Origin: Gammaproteobacteria bacterium
GTDB lineage: Bacteria; Pseudomonadota; Gammaproteobacteria; Steroidobacterales; GCA-2729495
Direction of reading: 5' to 3'
Assembly (NCBI GenBank): GCA_030426355.1
Contig: JAUHYQ010000006.1
Coordinates: 1 to 64,000 of the forward strand
Length of the DNA stretch: 64,000 bases
How positions within the stretch are numbered: position 1 is the stretch's first letter; every line of letters starts with the position of its first letter. Positions 9,061 to 17,709 of this stretch are shown here, piece after piece. The notes beneath the pieces are model-generated. The model was not told the origin of the DNA. It did no database searches and saw only the letters and a program-made list of their open reading frames with translations. The translations under genes and the position numbers were made by a program.

Positions 9061-11822
9061 TGAGGATCATGAACCGTATGCCTGCTACCCGCCATATTTC
9101 CGGACTTTTGCTCGCCACCTTAATCGCGTTGCCCGCGACGGCCGCCGAGGAGCTGATTCCCTTTGAGCGATTCACCCTCGACAACGGGCTGACACTGATC
9201 GTACATGAAGATCACAAGGCGCCGCTGGTTGCGGTCAACGTCTGGTACCACGTGGGGTCACGCAACGAAGAACCGGGCAAAACCGGTTACGCGCACCTGT
9301 TCGAACACCTGATGTTTCAGGGGTCCGCCAACTCGCCGGGCGAGTACATTAATCTGGTTGACGGCATCGGCGCCACGGATTTGAACGGCACCACCTGGTT
9401 CGACCGCACCAATTATTTTCAGACCGTGCCGAAGGGCGCGCTTGACCGCATTCTTTTTCTCGAATCAGATCGTATGGGGCACATGCTGGAAGCCATTGAT
9501 CAGGCAGTGCTCGATGAGCAGCGCGGCGTGGTGCAAAACGAAAAACGACAGGGTGATAACGAACCCTATTCCAAAATCTGGGAGTCACTGGTCAAGCAGT
9601 TGTTCCCGCCCCAGCATCCCTATTCGTGGGAAACCATTGGCTCAATGGCAGACCTCGAGGCGGCCAGCCTCGAAGACATGCAGGAATGGTTCCGCAAATA
9701 CTACGGCCCGAATAACGCTGTGGTCGTGGTGGCCGGTGACATAGACCCGCAGGAAGTGCTGGAACGCGTCACCTATTGGTTTGGCGAGATACCCCCGGGG
9801 CCGCCCAAAGCTGCACTGGAAGAATGGATACCGCGACACAACACAGAACGTCGCGAGATTATGCAGGATCGCGTGCCGCAGGAGCGTGTCTATCTAGCCT
9901 GGACCGGGCCGCGCTGGGGGACTACCGATGCACACCGACTGCAACTTGCAGTGGATGTGCTGTCGAGCGGAAAAAACTCGCGGCTTTACGAACGACTGGT
10001 TTATCGCGATCAGATTGCTACCGACGTTGATCTGGCTGCTTTCTTTCTTGAGATCTCGGGCATGCTGATCGTCGAAGCATCGGTTAAGCCGGGTGTCGAC
10101 ATAGCGCGCGTCGAAACGGCCATTCGCGAAGAGTTGGCCCGTTTTATCGATAAAGGCCCTACCAGGGCTGAACTTGAGCGGGTCAAGACCGTTGCCCGGG
10201 CAGGATTTATACGCGGCATAGAAAAGATTGGCGGTTACGGTGGCAAGGCCGACGTATTGGCGCAAAACACTGTCTATGGTGATGACCCTGGTCACTATCA
10301 GCGACAACTCGACGACATCGCTGCCGCCAGCCGCGCAGACGTGCAGTCCGTTGCGGCCGACTGGTTCGGGCAGGCGCCGTTTGTCGCCCATATTGTTCCT
10401 TTCAATCAGGAATTGCGGGCAACTGCGAGCAAGGCCGATCGTTCGTCGCTGCCGGAGCCAAGCACACCAAGGCCCGCCGAGTTTCCGGACTTCACGCGGC
10501 GCACTTTGGACAACGGGATGGAGTTGCGGGTTATTCACCGACCGACTATTCCTGTTGTTGAAATGAGCCTGATCCTCGATTCCGGCTACGCGGCCGATGA
10601 TCCGCAGCGCGCCGGTGAAGCCAGCCTGACCATGTCCATGCTGGATGAAGGCGCTGCCGGACGCGATGCGCTGGAAATCAGCGAGGCCCTGGCCATGCTC
10701 GGAGCAGGCCTCAGCACCGGCGCCGGTCTCGACACGGTCTCCGTCAACATGTCTGCACTGACCGAAAATCTCGACGCATCGCTGCAACTGTTTGCCGACG
10801 TCATTCTCGAACCCGACTTCCCGGAGTTTGAACTGGAGCGCTTGCGGGTGCAGTACATCAACGGCATCAAGCAGGAGAAAACGGCACCGGTCAGTATCGC
10901 GCTGCGCCTGTTGCCAGGGTTGCTGTATGGCGAAGGCCATGCCTACGCCAAGCCGCTGTCAGGCACAGGTAATGAGGACAGCATTGCACGCATCAACAAG
11001 CGTGACCTGATCAACTGGCATCAAACCTGGTTCAGGCCTAACAACGCAACTTTGGTGGTCGTTGGCGACATAACCGTTGACGAGATTGCACCGCGTATTG
11101 AAGCGCTGTTTCGCGACTGGCAGCCCGGCGAAGTACCGGCCAAGAACGTCAAGCTGGTTGAGAATCCTGTGGACGAGGTTATATACCTCGTGGATAAACC
11201 CGATGCGGAACAGTCCATTATTTTTGCCAGTCAGCTGGTCGAGTCCATGTCCGGGCCGAATGAAGTTGCAATCAAGGCGATGAACGATGTGCTCGGAGGC
11301 CAGTTTGCCGCCCGCCTGAACATGAACCTGCGTGAGGAAAAGCACTGGAGTTATGGTGCCCGTAGCCTGATCTCGGCCACTCGCGCTCAGCGGCCCTTTA
11401 TTGCCTACGCGCCGGTGCAGGCTGACAAAACCCGTGAGTCACTCGCAGAGATGCGCCGCGAAATCAGAGAAATACGGACGGTTCTCCCGCCAACGGCGGA
11501 GGAACTGCAGCGCATAAAAAGCTCCCGCATTCTCTCTCTGCCTGGACGATGGGAAACCAACATGGCAGTACTCAGCGCGATGGGCGAGATGGTTGGCTTC
11601 AGCCTGCCTGACAATTACTGGAACACCTATGCACGCAATCTGGACGCGCTGACGTTAGAGGAAGTTACGGCGGTAGCTCGCGATACGCTGCAGCCCGATC
11701 GACTGGTTTGGGTAGTGGTCGGTGACCGGAAGAAAATCGAGGCCGGGTTGCGTGATCTGGACATCGGCGAGATCCGGCATATTGATGCAGACGGCCAGCT
11801 TGTAAACGAGCCGACCGGCTGA
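9054..11822 (+). CDS. M16 family zinc metallopeptidase, double-domain, exported
   Basis: A 922-residue protein with a signal peptide (hydrophobic core LLLATLIALPATAA, cleavage near residue 31) followed by two M16 (pitrilysin/insulinase) halves. The N-terminal half holds the inverted zinc motif HLFEH at 81-85 and a downstream Glu-rich segment (VVQNEKRQGDNEP) supplying the third ligand. In the second half the equivalent helix reads AGEASLTMSMLDEG, without HxxEH, so it is the non-catalytic partner domain. This PqqL-like layout belongs to periplasmic peptidases that degrade small peptides. Alternative ATGs at 9069 and 9078 exist; 9054 keeps the longest sensible leader. Short repeats precede it. 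Confidence 0.9.
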   Translation: MNLRIMNRMPATRHISGLLLATLIALPATAAEELIPFERFTLDNGLTLIVHEDHKAPLVAVNVWYHVGSRNEEPGKTGYAHLFEHLMFQGSANSPGEYINLVDGIGATDLNGTTWFDRTNYFQTVPKGALDRILFLESDRMGHMLEAIDQAVLDEQRGVVQNEKRQGDNEPYSKIWESLVKQLFPPQHPYSWETIGSMADLEAASLEDMQEWFRKYYGPNNAVVVVAGDIDPQEVLERVTYWFGEIPPGPPKAALEEWIPRHNTERREIMQDRVPQERVYLAWTGPRWGTTDAHRLQLAVDVLSSGKNSRLYERLVYRDQIATDVDLAAFFLEISGMLIVEASVKPGVDIARVETAIREELARFIDKGPTRAELERVKTVARAGFIRGIEKIGGYGGKADVLAQNTVYGDDPGHYQRQLDDIAAASRADVQSVAADWFGQAPFVAHIVPFNQELRATASKADRSSLPEPSTPRPAEFPDFTRRTLDNGMELRVIHRPTIPVVEMSLILDSGYAADDPQRAGEASLTMSMLDEGAAGRDALEISEALAMLGAGLSTGAGLDTVSVNMSALTENLDASLQLFADVILEPDFPEFELERLRVQYINGIKQEKTAPVSIALRLLPGLLYGEGHAYAKPLSGTGNEDSIARINKRDLINWHQTWFRPNNATLVVVGDITVDEIAPRIEALFRDWQPGEVPAKNVKLVENPVDEVIYLVDKPDAEQSIIFASQLVESMSGPNEVAIKAMNDVLGGQFAARLNMNLREEKHWSYGARSLISATRAQRPFIAYAPVQADKTRESLAEMRREIREIRTVLPPTAEELQRIKSSRILSLPGRWETNMAVLSAMGEMVGFSLPDNYWNTYARNLDALTLEEVTAVARDTLQPDRLVWVVVGDRKKIEAGLRDLDIGEIRHIDADGQLVNEPTG

Positions 11823-11842
11823 CGCCTGCAATTCTGAGCGCC

Positions 11843-13126
11843 ATGTCGACACAACCGCGCTACTTCTATGGCTGGTTAATCGCTGCCGTATGCGTGCTGG
11901 TGTACTTCTTCACCAACGGCATGACCATTTTCGTGCCGCAGAACCTTTTTCCGCGGTTTATGGAGGATTTTTCCGCGGACGCGGGTCAGGTCAGCATAAC
12001 CGCTACCATCACTTTTCTCGGCACAGCCGTGATGGCACCTTTCGTAGGCTGGCTGATTGATCGTTTCGGCGTACTACGCGTTATTCACGCTGGTCTGTTG
12101 TTTTTGGCGATCTGCTTTTGCTTGTATCCCTTCGCCGCCAACCTTCAGCAGTTATATCTGCTGCACGCGGGATTCGCGCTTGGCCTGGTGCTGTGCGGTC
12201 TGATGCCGAACGTGGTGCTGCTTTCACAGTGGTATGTGCGGTACCGCGGCGCCGTCGTCGGCTTGCTGACGTCGGCTTCCAGCCTGGCGGGAGGATTGCT
12301 GCCACTGGCCATAGCGCCGCTGGTTCTGAACCCGGATTACGGCTGGCGCTGGGGTTTCGGTGCGCTGGCGATAGCCTTTATCGTGTTTGGCCTGATCCCC
12401 GGCTTACTGGTGCTTAAGGCATCTCCCGGAGATGTCGGCCAACTGCCTGATGGCCGCATCGCGACAGCGGGTGAGAACACGCTCGCCACCCGGCTGGCAC
12501 AGGAACAAAGCGGCGTGCCCTTTGCCGTAGCGTTGCGTTCGCGCACGTTGTGGGCACTCGCGGTGAGCTCGGCCTGCCTTTGGTACAGCATCATTTCTAT
12601 CAACAGTCAGGCCACGATATTTTTTGAGCAGGATGCAGGGCTCACGCCGGCGAATGCCACGCTGCTGTATTCGGCTATTTTCTGGTGCAGCGTGGCGGGA
12701 AAATTTTTGTTCGGCGCCCTGAGTGACAAAATCAGCAAGCAAAAGGTCATGCTTGTTTCGGCCATGCTGCTTTTCTGCGGCAGCATGCTGGTCTTTACGC
12801 CAGGAACCGATGGCATTCAGTTAAGCCAGAATCCGCCACAGCTGATGGCCTTTGCGGTTGTTTTTGGCCTGGGCTACGGCGGCAGCTTTACCATGATCCA
12901 GCTGGTTTGTGTGGAGTGCTTTGGGCAGCGCGCGCTGGGCAAACTGCTGGGCATCATTATCTTTGTAGATTCGCTAGGCGGCGCGCTGGGCACGGCGCTT
13001 TCCGGACAACTCAAAGCCAATACGGGTAGCTATCTGTTGCCATTTGCGACTGTAACCGTCGTCGCTTTTGTCGCGATTATCGGCGTCCTGTTAATTAAGC
13101 CATTAACCGATGAAAGCCCCGCATGA
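11843..13126 (+). CDS. MFS transporter, monocarboxylate/oxalate-formate antiporter type
   Basis: A 427-residue, 12-helix carrier. It opens with RYFYGWLIAAVCVLVYFF, typical of the OxlT/MCT branch, and carries the MFS loop motif GWLIDRFGVLRV between helices 2 and 3 and GALSDKISKQK between helices 8 and 9. Family members move small carboxylates such as formate, oxalate, lactate or pyruvate; the substrate is not determined. It begins 21 bases after the peptidase stop and overlaps the next small ORF by four bases (ATGA), so the three genes probably form one transcript. Confidence 0.88.
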   Translation: MSTQPRYFYGWLIAAVCVLVYFFTNGMTIFVPQNLFPRFMEDFSADAGQVSITATITFLGTAVMAPFVGWLIDRFGVLRVIHAGLLFLAICFCLYPFAANLQQLYLLHAGFALGLVLCGLMPNVVLLSQWYVRYRGAVVGLLTSASSLAGGLLPLAIAPLVLNPDYGWRWGFGALAIAFIVFGLIPGLLVLKASPGDVGQLPDGRIATAGENTLATRLAQEQSGVPFAVALRSRTLWALAVSSACLWYSIISINSQATIFFEQDAGLTPANATLLYSAIFWCSVAGKFLFGALSDKISKQKVMLVSAMLLFCGSMLVFTPGTDGIQLSQNPPQLMAFAVVFGLGYGGSFTMIQLVCVECFGQRALGKLLGIIIFVDSLGGALGTALSGQLKANTGSYLLPFATVTVVAFVAIIGVLLIKPLTDESPA

Positions 13127-13263
13127 AACTTGACCCTAAATCACGCGCGGTCACGAGTTTTTTCATGGTCGCGGCGATTATCGTCATGCTGGCACTGGCG
13201 TGGTCAGTGAGTCGCGATAATCCGGCGTCTGATGAACAGATTGTAATAGTTCAGCCAGAATAG
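13123..13263 (+). CDS. 46-residue single-span membrane peptide
   Basis: The ATG overlaps the MFS stop codon (ATGA). The product has a basic N-terminus (MKLDPKSRAV), one hydrophobic segment (about residues 12-28, FFMVAAIIVMLALAW) and an acidic, presumably periplasmic tail ending VIVQPE. The coupled start, clean length and Nin-Cout topology argue for a real gene, perhaps a small subunit of the transporter. I know no family for it. Confidence 0.6.
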   Translation: MKLDPKSRAVTSFFMVAAIIVMLALAWSVSRDNPASDEQIVIVQPE

Positions 13264-13285
13264 GTTCGCGCATGCCGGAGTGTCG

Positions 13286-14140
13286 TTACTTCAGGGGTTT
13301 AATGAACCTGAGCGTAAATCGGTCGCTTTCGCCAATCGCGAGATACTTGTCTTTGTCCTGCTCTTTGAGCCGCAGCGTGGGCGGCAATGTCCAGACGCCC
13401 TCGGGGTGATCCTTGGTGTCAGCCGGATTAGCGTTGATCTCTGATTTGCCATCGAACACAAAGCCCGTGCTCTCAATCAACTCGATAGCATAGTCTTCAT
13501 TAACATAGCCGCTGGCAGCCTTGGGATCCTGTTCGACGCCCGGCACACCGCGGTGCTCGATAACGCCCAGCACACCACCGGGCTTCAGAGCGTCAAACAT
13601 GGCCTGCAGCATTATTTGCTGCGAGCCGCGCGGCATCCAGTTATGGATATTGCGGAAGGTAAGCACAACATCCACGCTTCCGGGCGGCGCAGGTTGCAAC
13701 AGATCCGGCGGCATCAGCACGCCAACTTTAGTCTGGTCATAAACGTCCGGAAATTCGGCCAGCTTTTTCATGTATGCGGCCACTGCATTTTTTATAAACG
13801 GAATTTCTGAATCGGGATCCCAGCCCGCAGCAATATACGTTCCGGAATCGCGCAGGTACGGTGCAAGCACTTCGGAATACCAGCCGCCACCCGGCCAGAT
13901 CTCCATAACCACCTTGTCATCGCTTACGCCAAAAAACTCCAGCACATCTGCGGGGTGACGCCACTGGTCACGCGCCTTGTTGGCTTCCGAGCGATGCGCT
14001 CCGGCCAGTACCGTGGCCAGTTTCTGTTGGTTGACCGACTGCTTTTCCACCGATGTATTTGCATTGCTGCAAGCAGTGAGAATCAGCGCGGCCAGCGACA
14101 AACTGAGAAACTTCGTTAAAGCAGAAGGGGTGAAATACAT
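13286..14140 (-). CDS. Exported lipoprotein with a class I methyltransferase fold
   Basis: From ATG 14140 (GGAAA six bases upstream) the 284-residue product begins with a lipoprotein signal peptide ending LILTAC, with the lipidated cysteine near residue 24. The body contains a methyltransferase-like motif I (EIWPGGGWYSEVLAP), DSGTYIAAGWD and DVVLTFRNIHNW, as in the predicted methyltransferase group COG4798. Family members commonly have signal peptides, which is odd for an enzyme needing cytoplasmic S-adenosylmethionine. The biochemical role is therefore uncertain. A longer reading to 14206 would hide the signal peptide and is unlikely. Confidence 0.8.
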   Translation of the reverse strand: MYFTPSALTKFLSLSLAALILTACSNANTSVEKQSVNQQKLATVLAGAHRSEANKARDQWRHPADVLEFFGVSDDKVVMEIWPGGGWYSEVLAPYLRDSGTYIAAGWDPDSEIPFIKNAVAAYMKKLAEFPDVYDQTKVGVLMPPDLLQPAPPGSVDVVLTFRNIHNWMPRGSQQIMLQAMFDALKPGGVLGVIEHRGVPGVEQDPKAASGYVNEDYAIELIESTGFVFDGKSEINANPADTKDHPEGVWTLPPTLRLKEQDKDKYLAIGESDRFTLRFIKPLK

Positions 14141-14214
14141 GGCAATTTCCGGTGCGTGGCTGTAGGAGTTAGACGGTGCCCAGCTTAGAGCATCCGCGAC
14201 CGGCATAACAAGCT

Positions 14215-15795
14215 TCAGATGGCCTGCGCCTCTGCCGCGGCCATGGTGGCTTGCCAGCCCAGTTCGGTAACGTTGCAGCCGGTCGGATGATGATGAAAAC
14301 GCATGACGAAATACTCGCCGGGCTTCCGCAGGGCCACGCCTACCAGAAATGCGATATCGCCGGGCGCGTTGGAGCCCTTGTTCGTTGTTCGGTCACACTT
14401 AACGAACCAGGAGTCGGTTGCGCCATCTCCGGCCAACATCGCGCGCGCGTATAAAGCGGCAAGGAACTCGTCCACCTGATTCCGTAACTCACGCCACAGT
14501 CGCGGGCTTGGATCGTAGGTAACTGCCCAGCGGGTTCCCAGCCGAATGCGGCGTGCGATGGTGAGCACTTCAGCGCGCGCATGCAGATCGTCGAAACCGG
14601 CGGTAACACTGGCGTGGCGAGCCTCAGTAACATTGCCCAGCAGCTGCAAGTGAAGTGCGCTGCGTCGAATCAGCGCATTGATGCCCGCCCTCAAGAGGCG
14701 CCGGCTATCCTCTGCGGACACTTCATGCGCCAATTTCAGTCCGCCGCGAGGCATGATCATTAGCTCGTCGTGCACGCGTTGCATGCCTCGCGTGCGCTCC
14801 ACCTCCGCCAACGCCGCTGCAACAGCGCCGGTCGCACTGGTCAGGACCTTGTGGTCGCTGGCGTTGTTGGTCCGTACGCACGGAAACCAGGTCACCGTAT
14901 TAGGGCTGGAAAAATCGGAGCGCCGCTGATCGTGTATGACATCATCGACCGATTGCCATCGTGCAGGGGGGTCGACAATCAGCAGTGTCTGATGCGCACG
15001 GCAGAACTGATCGGCGGCCAGCAACGCGACAGGGCCGATGGCCGCGTCCGGCGCGCCGGAAATCAGACACAGGTGCGCAACATCCGGAATACCCTCGAGC
15101 GCGCTAATGCCGGTACCCAACTCCTGCGACCCGACCAAATCATAGTCCGTGGGAGCAGGATTGCTGACAGGGCGAGCCAGTGCACTGACGTAGCCTGACT
15201 CTCTGATCGAACCGCGGCGAATGGTCAATGACGGTCGCTCCCCGGGCGCGGTTCCGTGCAGTCGAACCAGTTCCGATTGCGCCAGCACCCGACCGATGTA
15301 ATCACGGCTGTTGGGATCGGTGGTAACGCCGCGGAAATATTCCTGCTCGTCTATCCATGCCGACTCTGCCGAGCGCAGCCGCTGTACGACAATATTGAAA
15401 CAACGGGTCTCATCCGCGGGGATGCTGTCGTAATCCACCGAAGCACGCAAAAACTCCAGCGGCCCCGGGTTGCGGGCTTCGAGGCACAAATCACCCGTAT
15501 CGCCGTGCAACACGATACGGTTGCGTTCGGTACATGCACTGACCCGGACCACCACGGCAAGGCGCCCGCCGTTTGCAAAGAACTGCCGGATAGCGAAGCC
15601 CATTCGACAAGGGTATTCGGGCACGCCGAACTGTTTTTCGAAGGACTCTATGTCACGGACCGGGACCGCTTGGTCAACCGGTCCGCGGGGCGCCGGCCCC
15701 ACAAAAGCAGTGACGGATTCGGCATCGACAGGAATCTGTACCGCCCCGGACAGGCCGTAAATCGCTCCTTCGCCGCGCTCAAAGTCTTTCGGCAT
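14215..15795 (-). CDS. Contractile phage-tail-sheath family protein, solitary
   Basis: A 526-residue protein with both halves of the tail-sheath family. The N-terminal region TAFVGPAPRGPVDQAVPV plus IESFEKQFG is the usual start of sheath proteins. The C-terminal domain has LWRELRNQVDEFLAALY, DSWFVKCDRTTN and KPGEYFVMRF, which form the interlocking handle strands. In phages, R-type pyocins, T6SS-like and extracellular contractile systems the sheath drives an inner tube. Here no tube, baseplate, spike or AAA+ gene is adjacent; the neighbours are an L,D-transpeptidase 33 bases upstream and a lipoprotein. It may be a repurposed remnant or part of a dispersed system. Confidence 0.85.
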   Translation of the reverse strand: MPKDFERGEGAIYGLSGAVQIPVDAESVTAFVGPAPRGPVDQAVPVRDIESFEKQFGVPEYPCRMGFAIRQFFANGGRLAVVVRVSACTERNRIVLHGDTGDLCLEARNPGPLEFLRASVDYDSIPADETRCFNIVVQRLRSAESAWIDEQEYFRGVTTDPNSRDYIGRVLAQSELVRLHGTAPGERPSLTIRRGSIRESGYVSALARPVSNPAPTDYDLVGSQELGTGISALEGIPDVAHLCLISGAPDAAIGPVALLAADQFCRAHQTLLIVDPPARWQSVDDVIHDQRRSDFSSPNTVTWFPCVRTNNASDHKVLTSATGAVAAALAEVERTRGMQRVHDELMIMPRGGLKLAHEVSAEDSRRLLRAGINALIRRSALHLQLLGNVTEARHASVTAGFDDLHARAEVLTIARRIRLGTRWAVTYDPSPRLWRELRNQVDEFLAALYARAMLAGDGATDSWFVKCDRTTNKGSNAPGDIAFLVGVALRKPGEYFVMRFHHHPTGCNVTELGWQATMAAAEAQAI

Positions 15796-15828
15796 CAATC
15801 AGTTACCACGGTCCCTCGCGGATGAGCT

Positions 15829-16884
15829 TTAGTGTGCCTTATCGGCAGGGACATGTGCAACCAGATTGTTAACTCGGGTCGCGTCGAGCAGCACCTCGGC
15901 AACACCGGGGGCCGAAACAAGAATAGGCAGAGGAACACCAAACGCGGCTTCACGGACATCAGCAACCCGCTGCCAATCAACTGCCCCAAGTTCGTTCGCC
16001 GCAATCATGTCCGATACCTTTTCGTTTAATAACTCGGTCCAGTCACGCTCATCGTCGGCCAGGGGGGCGTGTGCCTCGAGCAACAGCTGCCCATCGTCCC
16101 AGCTCAGTGAATACGGTTCATTAACAATGGTTACCTTGACGCCGACCGGAGCAAGATTAAACAACGCCTCAATATTCTCGGGGAACAGCCGCACGCAACC
16201 GTGACTCACGCGCATACCGACACCCGCGGGTTTATTGGTGCCGTGAATAAGGTAGGACGGCATCCCCAACACCAGCACATGCCTGCCAAGGGGATTGTCC
16301 GGCCCCGGCATAACCTTGGCGGGCAGCGGGTTACCCTCCGCAGCGTACTCACGCCGTATGGATGCAGGGGGATACCAGACAGGGTCGCGGCCCTTGGATG
16401 TCACGGTGGTCACGCCGGTTGGCGTAGCCGCGCCCTCGCGGCCAATCCCGATGGGATGTGTAATTACCGCCCGGACGCCGTCTTCGTCCGGTTCCGGGAA
16501 AAAGAATAACCGTTTGCTGGCAATGTTGATGACTATGCCTTCGCGTTCGGCATCGGGCAGTACAAATCGGGTCGGCAGTACAATCTGCGTGCCTTCTCCA
16601 GGAAGCCACGGGTCAACTCCCGGATTGGCTTCGACCAGCTCGTCAAAACCCAGATTGTACGCCCGTGCAATATCAACAAAGGTATCGTCGTATTGGGCCT
16701 CGATAACCTGCAATTCCCCGACAACGCGCTGGTCATCACTGCTCAGCAGAAAACGATCGCTTACGATGGGAGGCATGACCGCAGGTGTCGGGCCGGATAG
16801 CGAATCAGGGCCACGAAATATACCCGTACATCCGGAAAGCGCCAGAATAACCAGTGACAACAGCAGACCACGCACCACACCCAT
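15829..16884 (-). CDS. L,D-transpeptidase lipoprotein with LysM domain
   Basis: A 351-residue peptidoglycan cross-linking or lipoprotein-attaching enzyme of the ErfK/YbiS/YcfS group. A lipoprotein signal ends LALSGC (Cys19). A LysM-like peptidoglycan-binding segment spans about 60-105 (DDTFVDIARAYNLGFDELVEANPGVDPW). The YkuD catalytic domain follows, with HGT at 214-216 and SHGCVRL with nucleophile Cys230. The C-terminal about 90 residues resemble the extension of ErfK-type enzymes. It lies just upstream of the tail-sheath gene on the same strand and probably shares its transcript. Confidence 0.93.
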   Translation of the reverse strand: MGVVRGLLLSLVILALSGCTGIFRGPDSLSGPTPAVMPPIVSDRFLLSSDDQRVVGELQVIEAQYDDTFVDIARAYNLGFDELVEANPGVDPWLPGEGTQIVLPTRFVLPDAEREGIVINIASKRLFFFPEPDEDGVRAVITHPIGIGREGAATPTGVTTVTSKGRDPVWYPPASIRREYAAEGNPLPAKVMPGPDNPLGRHVLVLGMPSYLIHGTNKPAGVGMRVSHGCVRLFPENIEALFNLAPVGVKVTIVNEPYSLSWDDGQLLLEAHAPLADDERDWTELLNEKVSDMIAANELGAVDWQRVADVREAAFGVPLPILVSAPGVAEVLLDATRVNNLVAHVPADKAH

Positions 16885-16919
16885 GGGCGCAATTATACCG
16901 GCTGCGGAAAATTCAGCGA

Positions 16920-17663
16920 TCAGCGACTGCAGGCAGGTCGCAGACCCGCCGCCTGAGCCCGCTGATACTGCGGCATCACTACCGCCACCTGCTCACCCAG
17001 ACTCTCGATGCGGTTAGCACTGGAAGGATGAGTGGATAAAAAGCTCGGGGTCGATGAAGAATTTGCGGCGGCCATGTTGCGCCACAAATCGACACTCGCC
17101 TCCGGCCGGAAACCTGCAGTCGCCATAAGTTCAAGGCCGGCAAGGTCAGCCTCGCTCTCCTGAGAACGACTGAAGGGCAGCAGCAACCCCACCTGGGCTC
17201 CCAGTAAGATCAGCCCAACGTTGTCCCGCACCACTTCACTCGCAACACTGCCGACCAGTATTCCCAGGTTTGTTGCAGTCTGACTGTTTGCCCGCTTGAG
17301 TGAATGACCCAAAGTGACGTGGGCAACTTCATGCCCCATAACTGCCGCCAGTTGATCCTGAGTCTGGGCGACTTCGAAAATACCGGTGAACACACCTATT
17401 TGTCCGCCAGGCATGGCAAAGGCATTCTTTTCGGCTTCGTCAAACAGTTCCACATCCCAATCGTAGCTGGCGTATGGTTCATCGAGCTGCGCAACAATGG
17501 AATCGGCGATGCACTGCACGTAGGCGCGATCACGATCATTGGTTGAAATAGTGAGGGTTTCGCGCATCTTCGCAAACTCGCTCACGGACGCCTGCTCGAG
17601 TTGCGAAGCGGTGACGCACCCGGTCAGTAACGACACACTTGCAAGTAGCCCAAACTTGTTCAT
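16920..17663 (-). CDS. M48 family metalloprotease lipoprotein
   Basis: A 247-residue LoiP/YggG-like peptidase. The lipobox LLTGC places the lipidated cysteine at residue 16. The zinc site is HEVAH at 111-115 with the third ligand in ESEADLAGLELM. Family members are outer-membrane-attached proteases handling damaged periplasmic or outer-membrane proteins. Thirty-five bases separate it from the transpeptidase gene on the same strand. Confidence 0.93.
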   Translation of the reverse strand: MNKFGLLASVSLLTGCVTASQLEQASVSEFAKMRETLTISTNDRDRAYVQCIADSIVAQLDEPYASYDWDVELFDEAEKNAFAMPGGQIGVFTGIFEVAQTQDQLAAVMGHEVAHVTLGHSLKRANSQTATNLGILVGSVASEVVRDNVGLILLGAQVGLLLPFSRSQESEADLAGLELMATAGFRPEASVDLWRNMAAANSSSTPSFLSTHPSSANRIESLGEQVAVVMPQYQRAQAAGLRPACSR

Positions 17664-17709
17664 GAATAGCTTCTCTCAGTTAACGCAAAGTTAATTAGCC
17701 TAAAGTTAA

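Noticed and set aside
10500-10760. Second active zinc site in the M16 protein
   Set aside because: The corresponding helix lacks HxxEH; it is the usual inactive partner half.
9894-10940. Long open frame antisense to the M16 peptidase
   Set aside because: Lies wholly opposite a well-supported gene, has no recognisable domain and no ribosome-binding site; a shadow of high GC coding sequence.
14215-15795. Prophage or pyocin island
   Set aside because: Only the sheath is present; flanks are housekeeping envelope genes, with no integrase, tube, baseplate or lysis genes and no attachment repeats.
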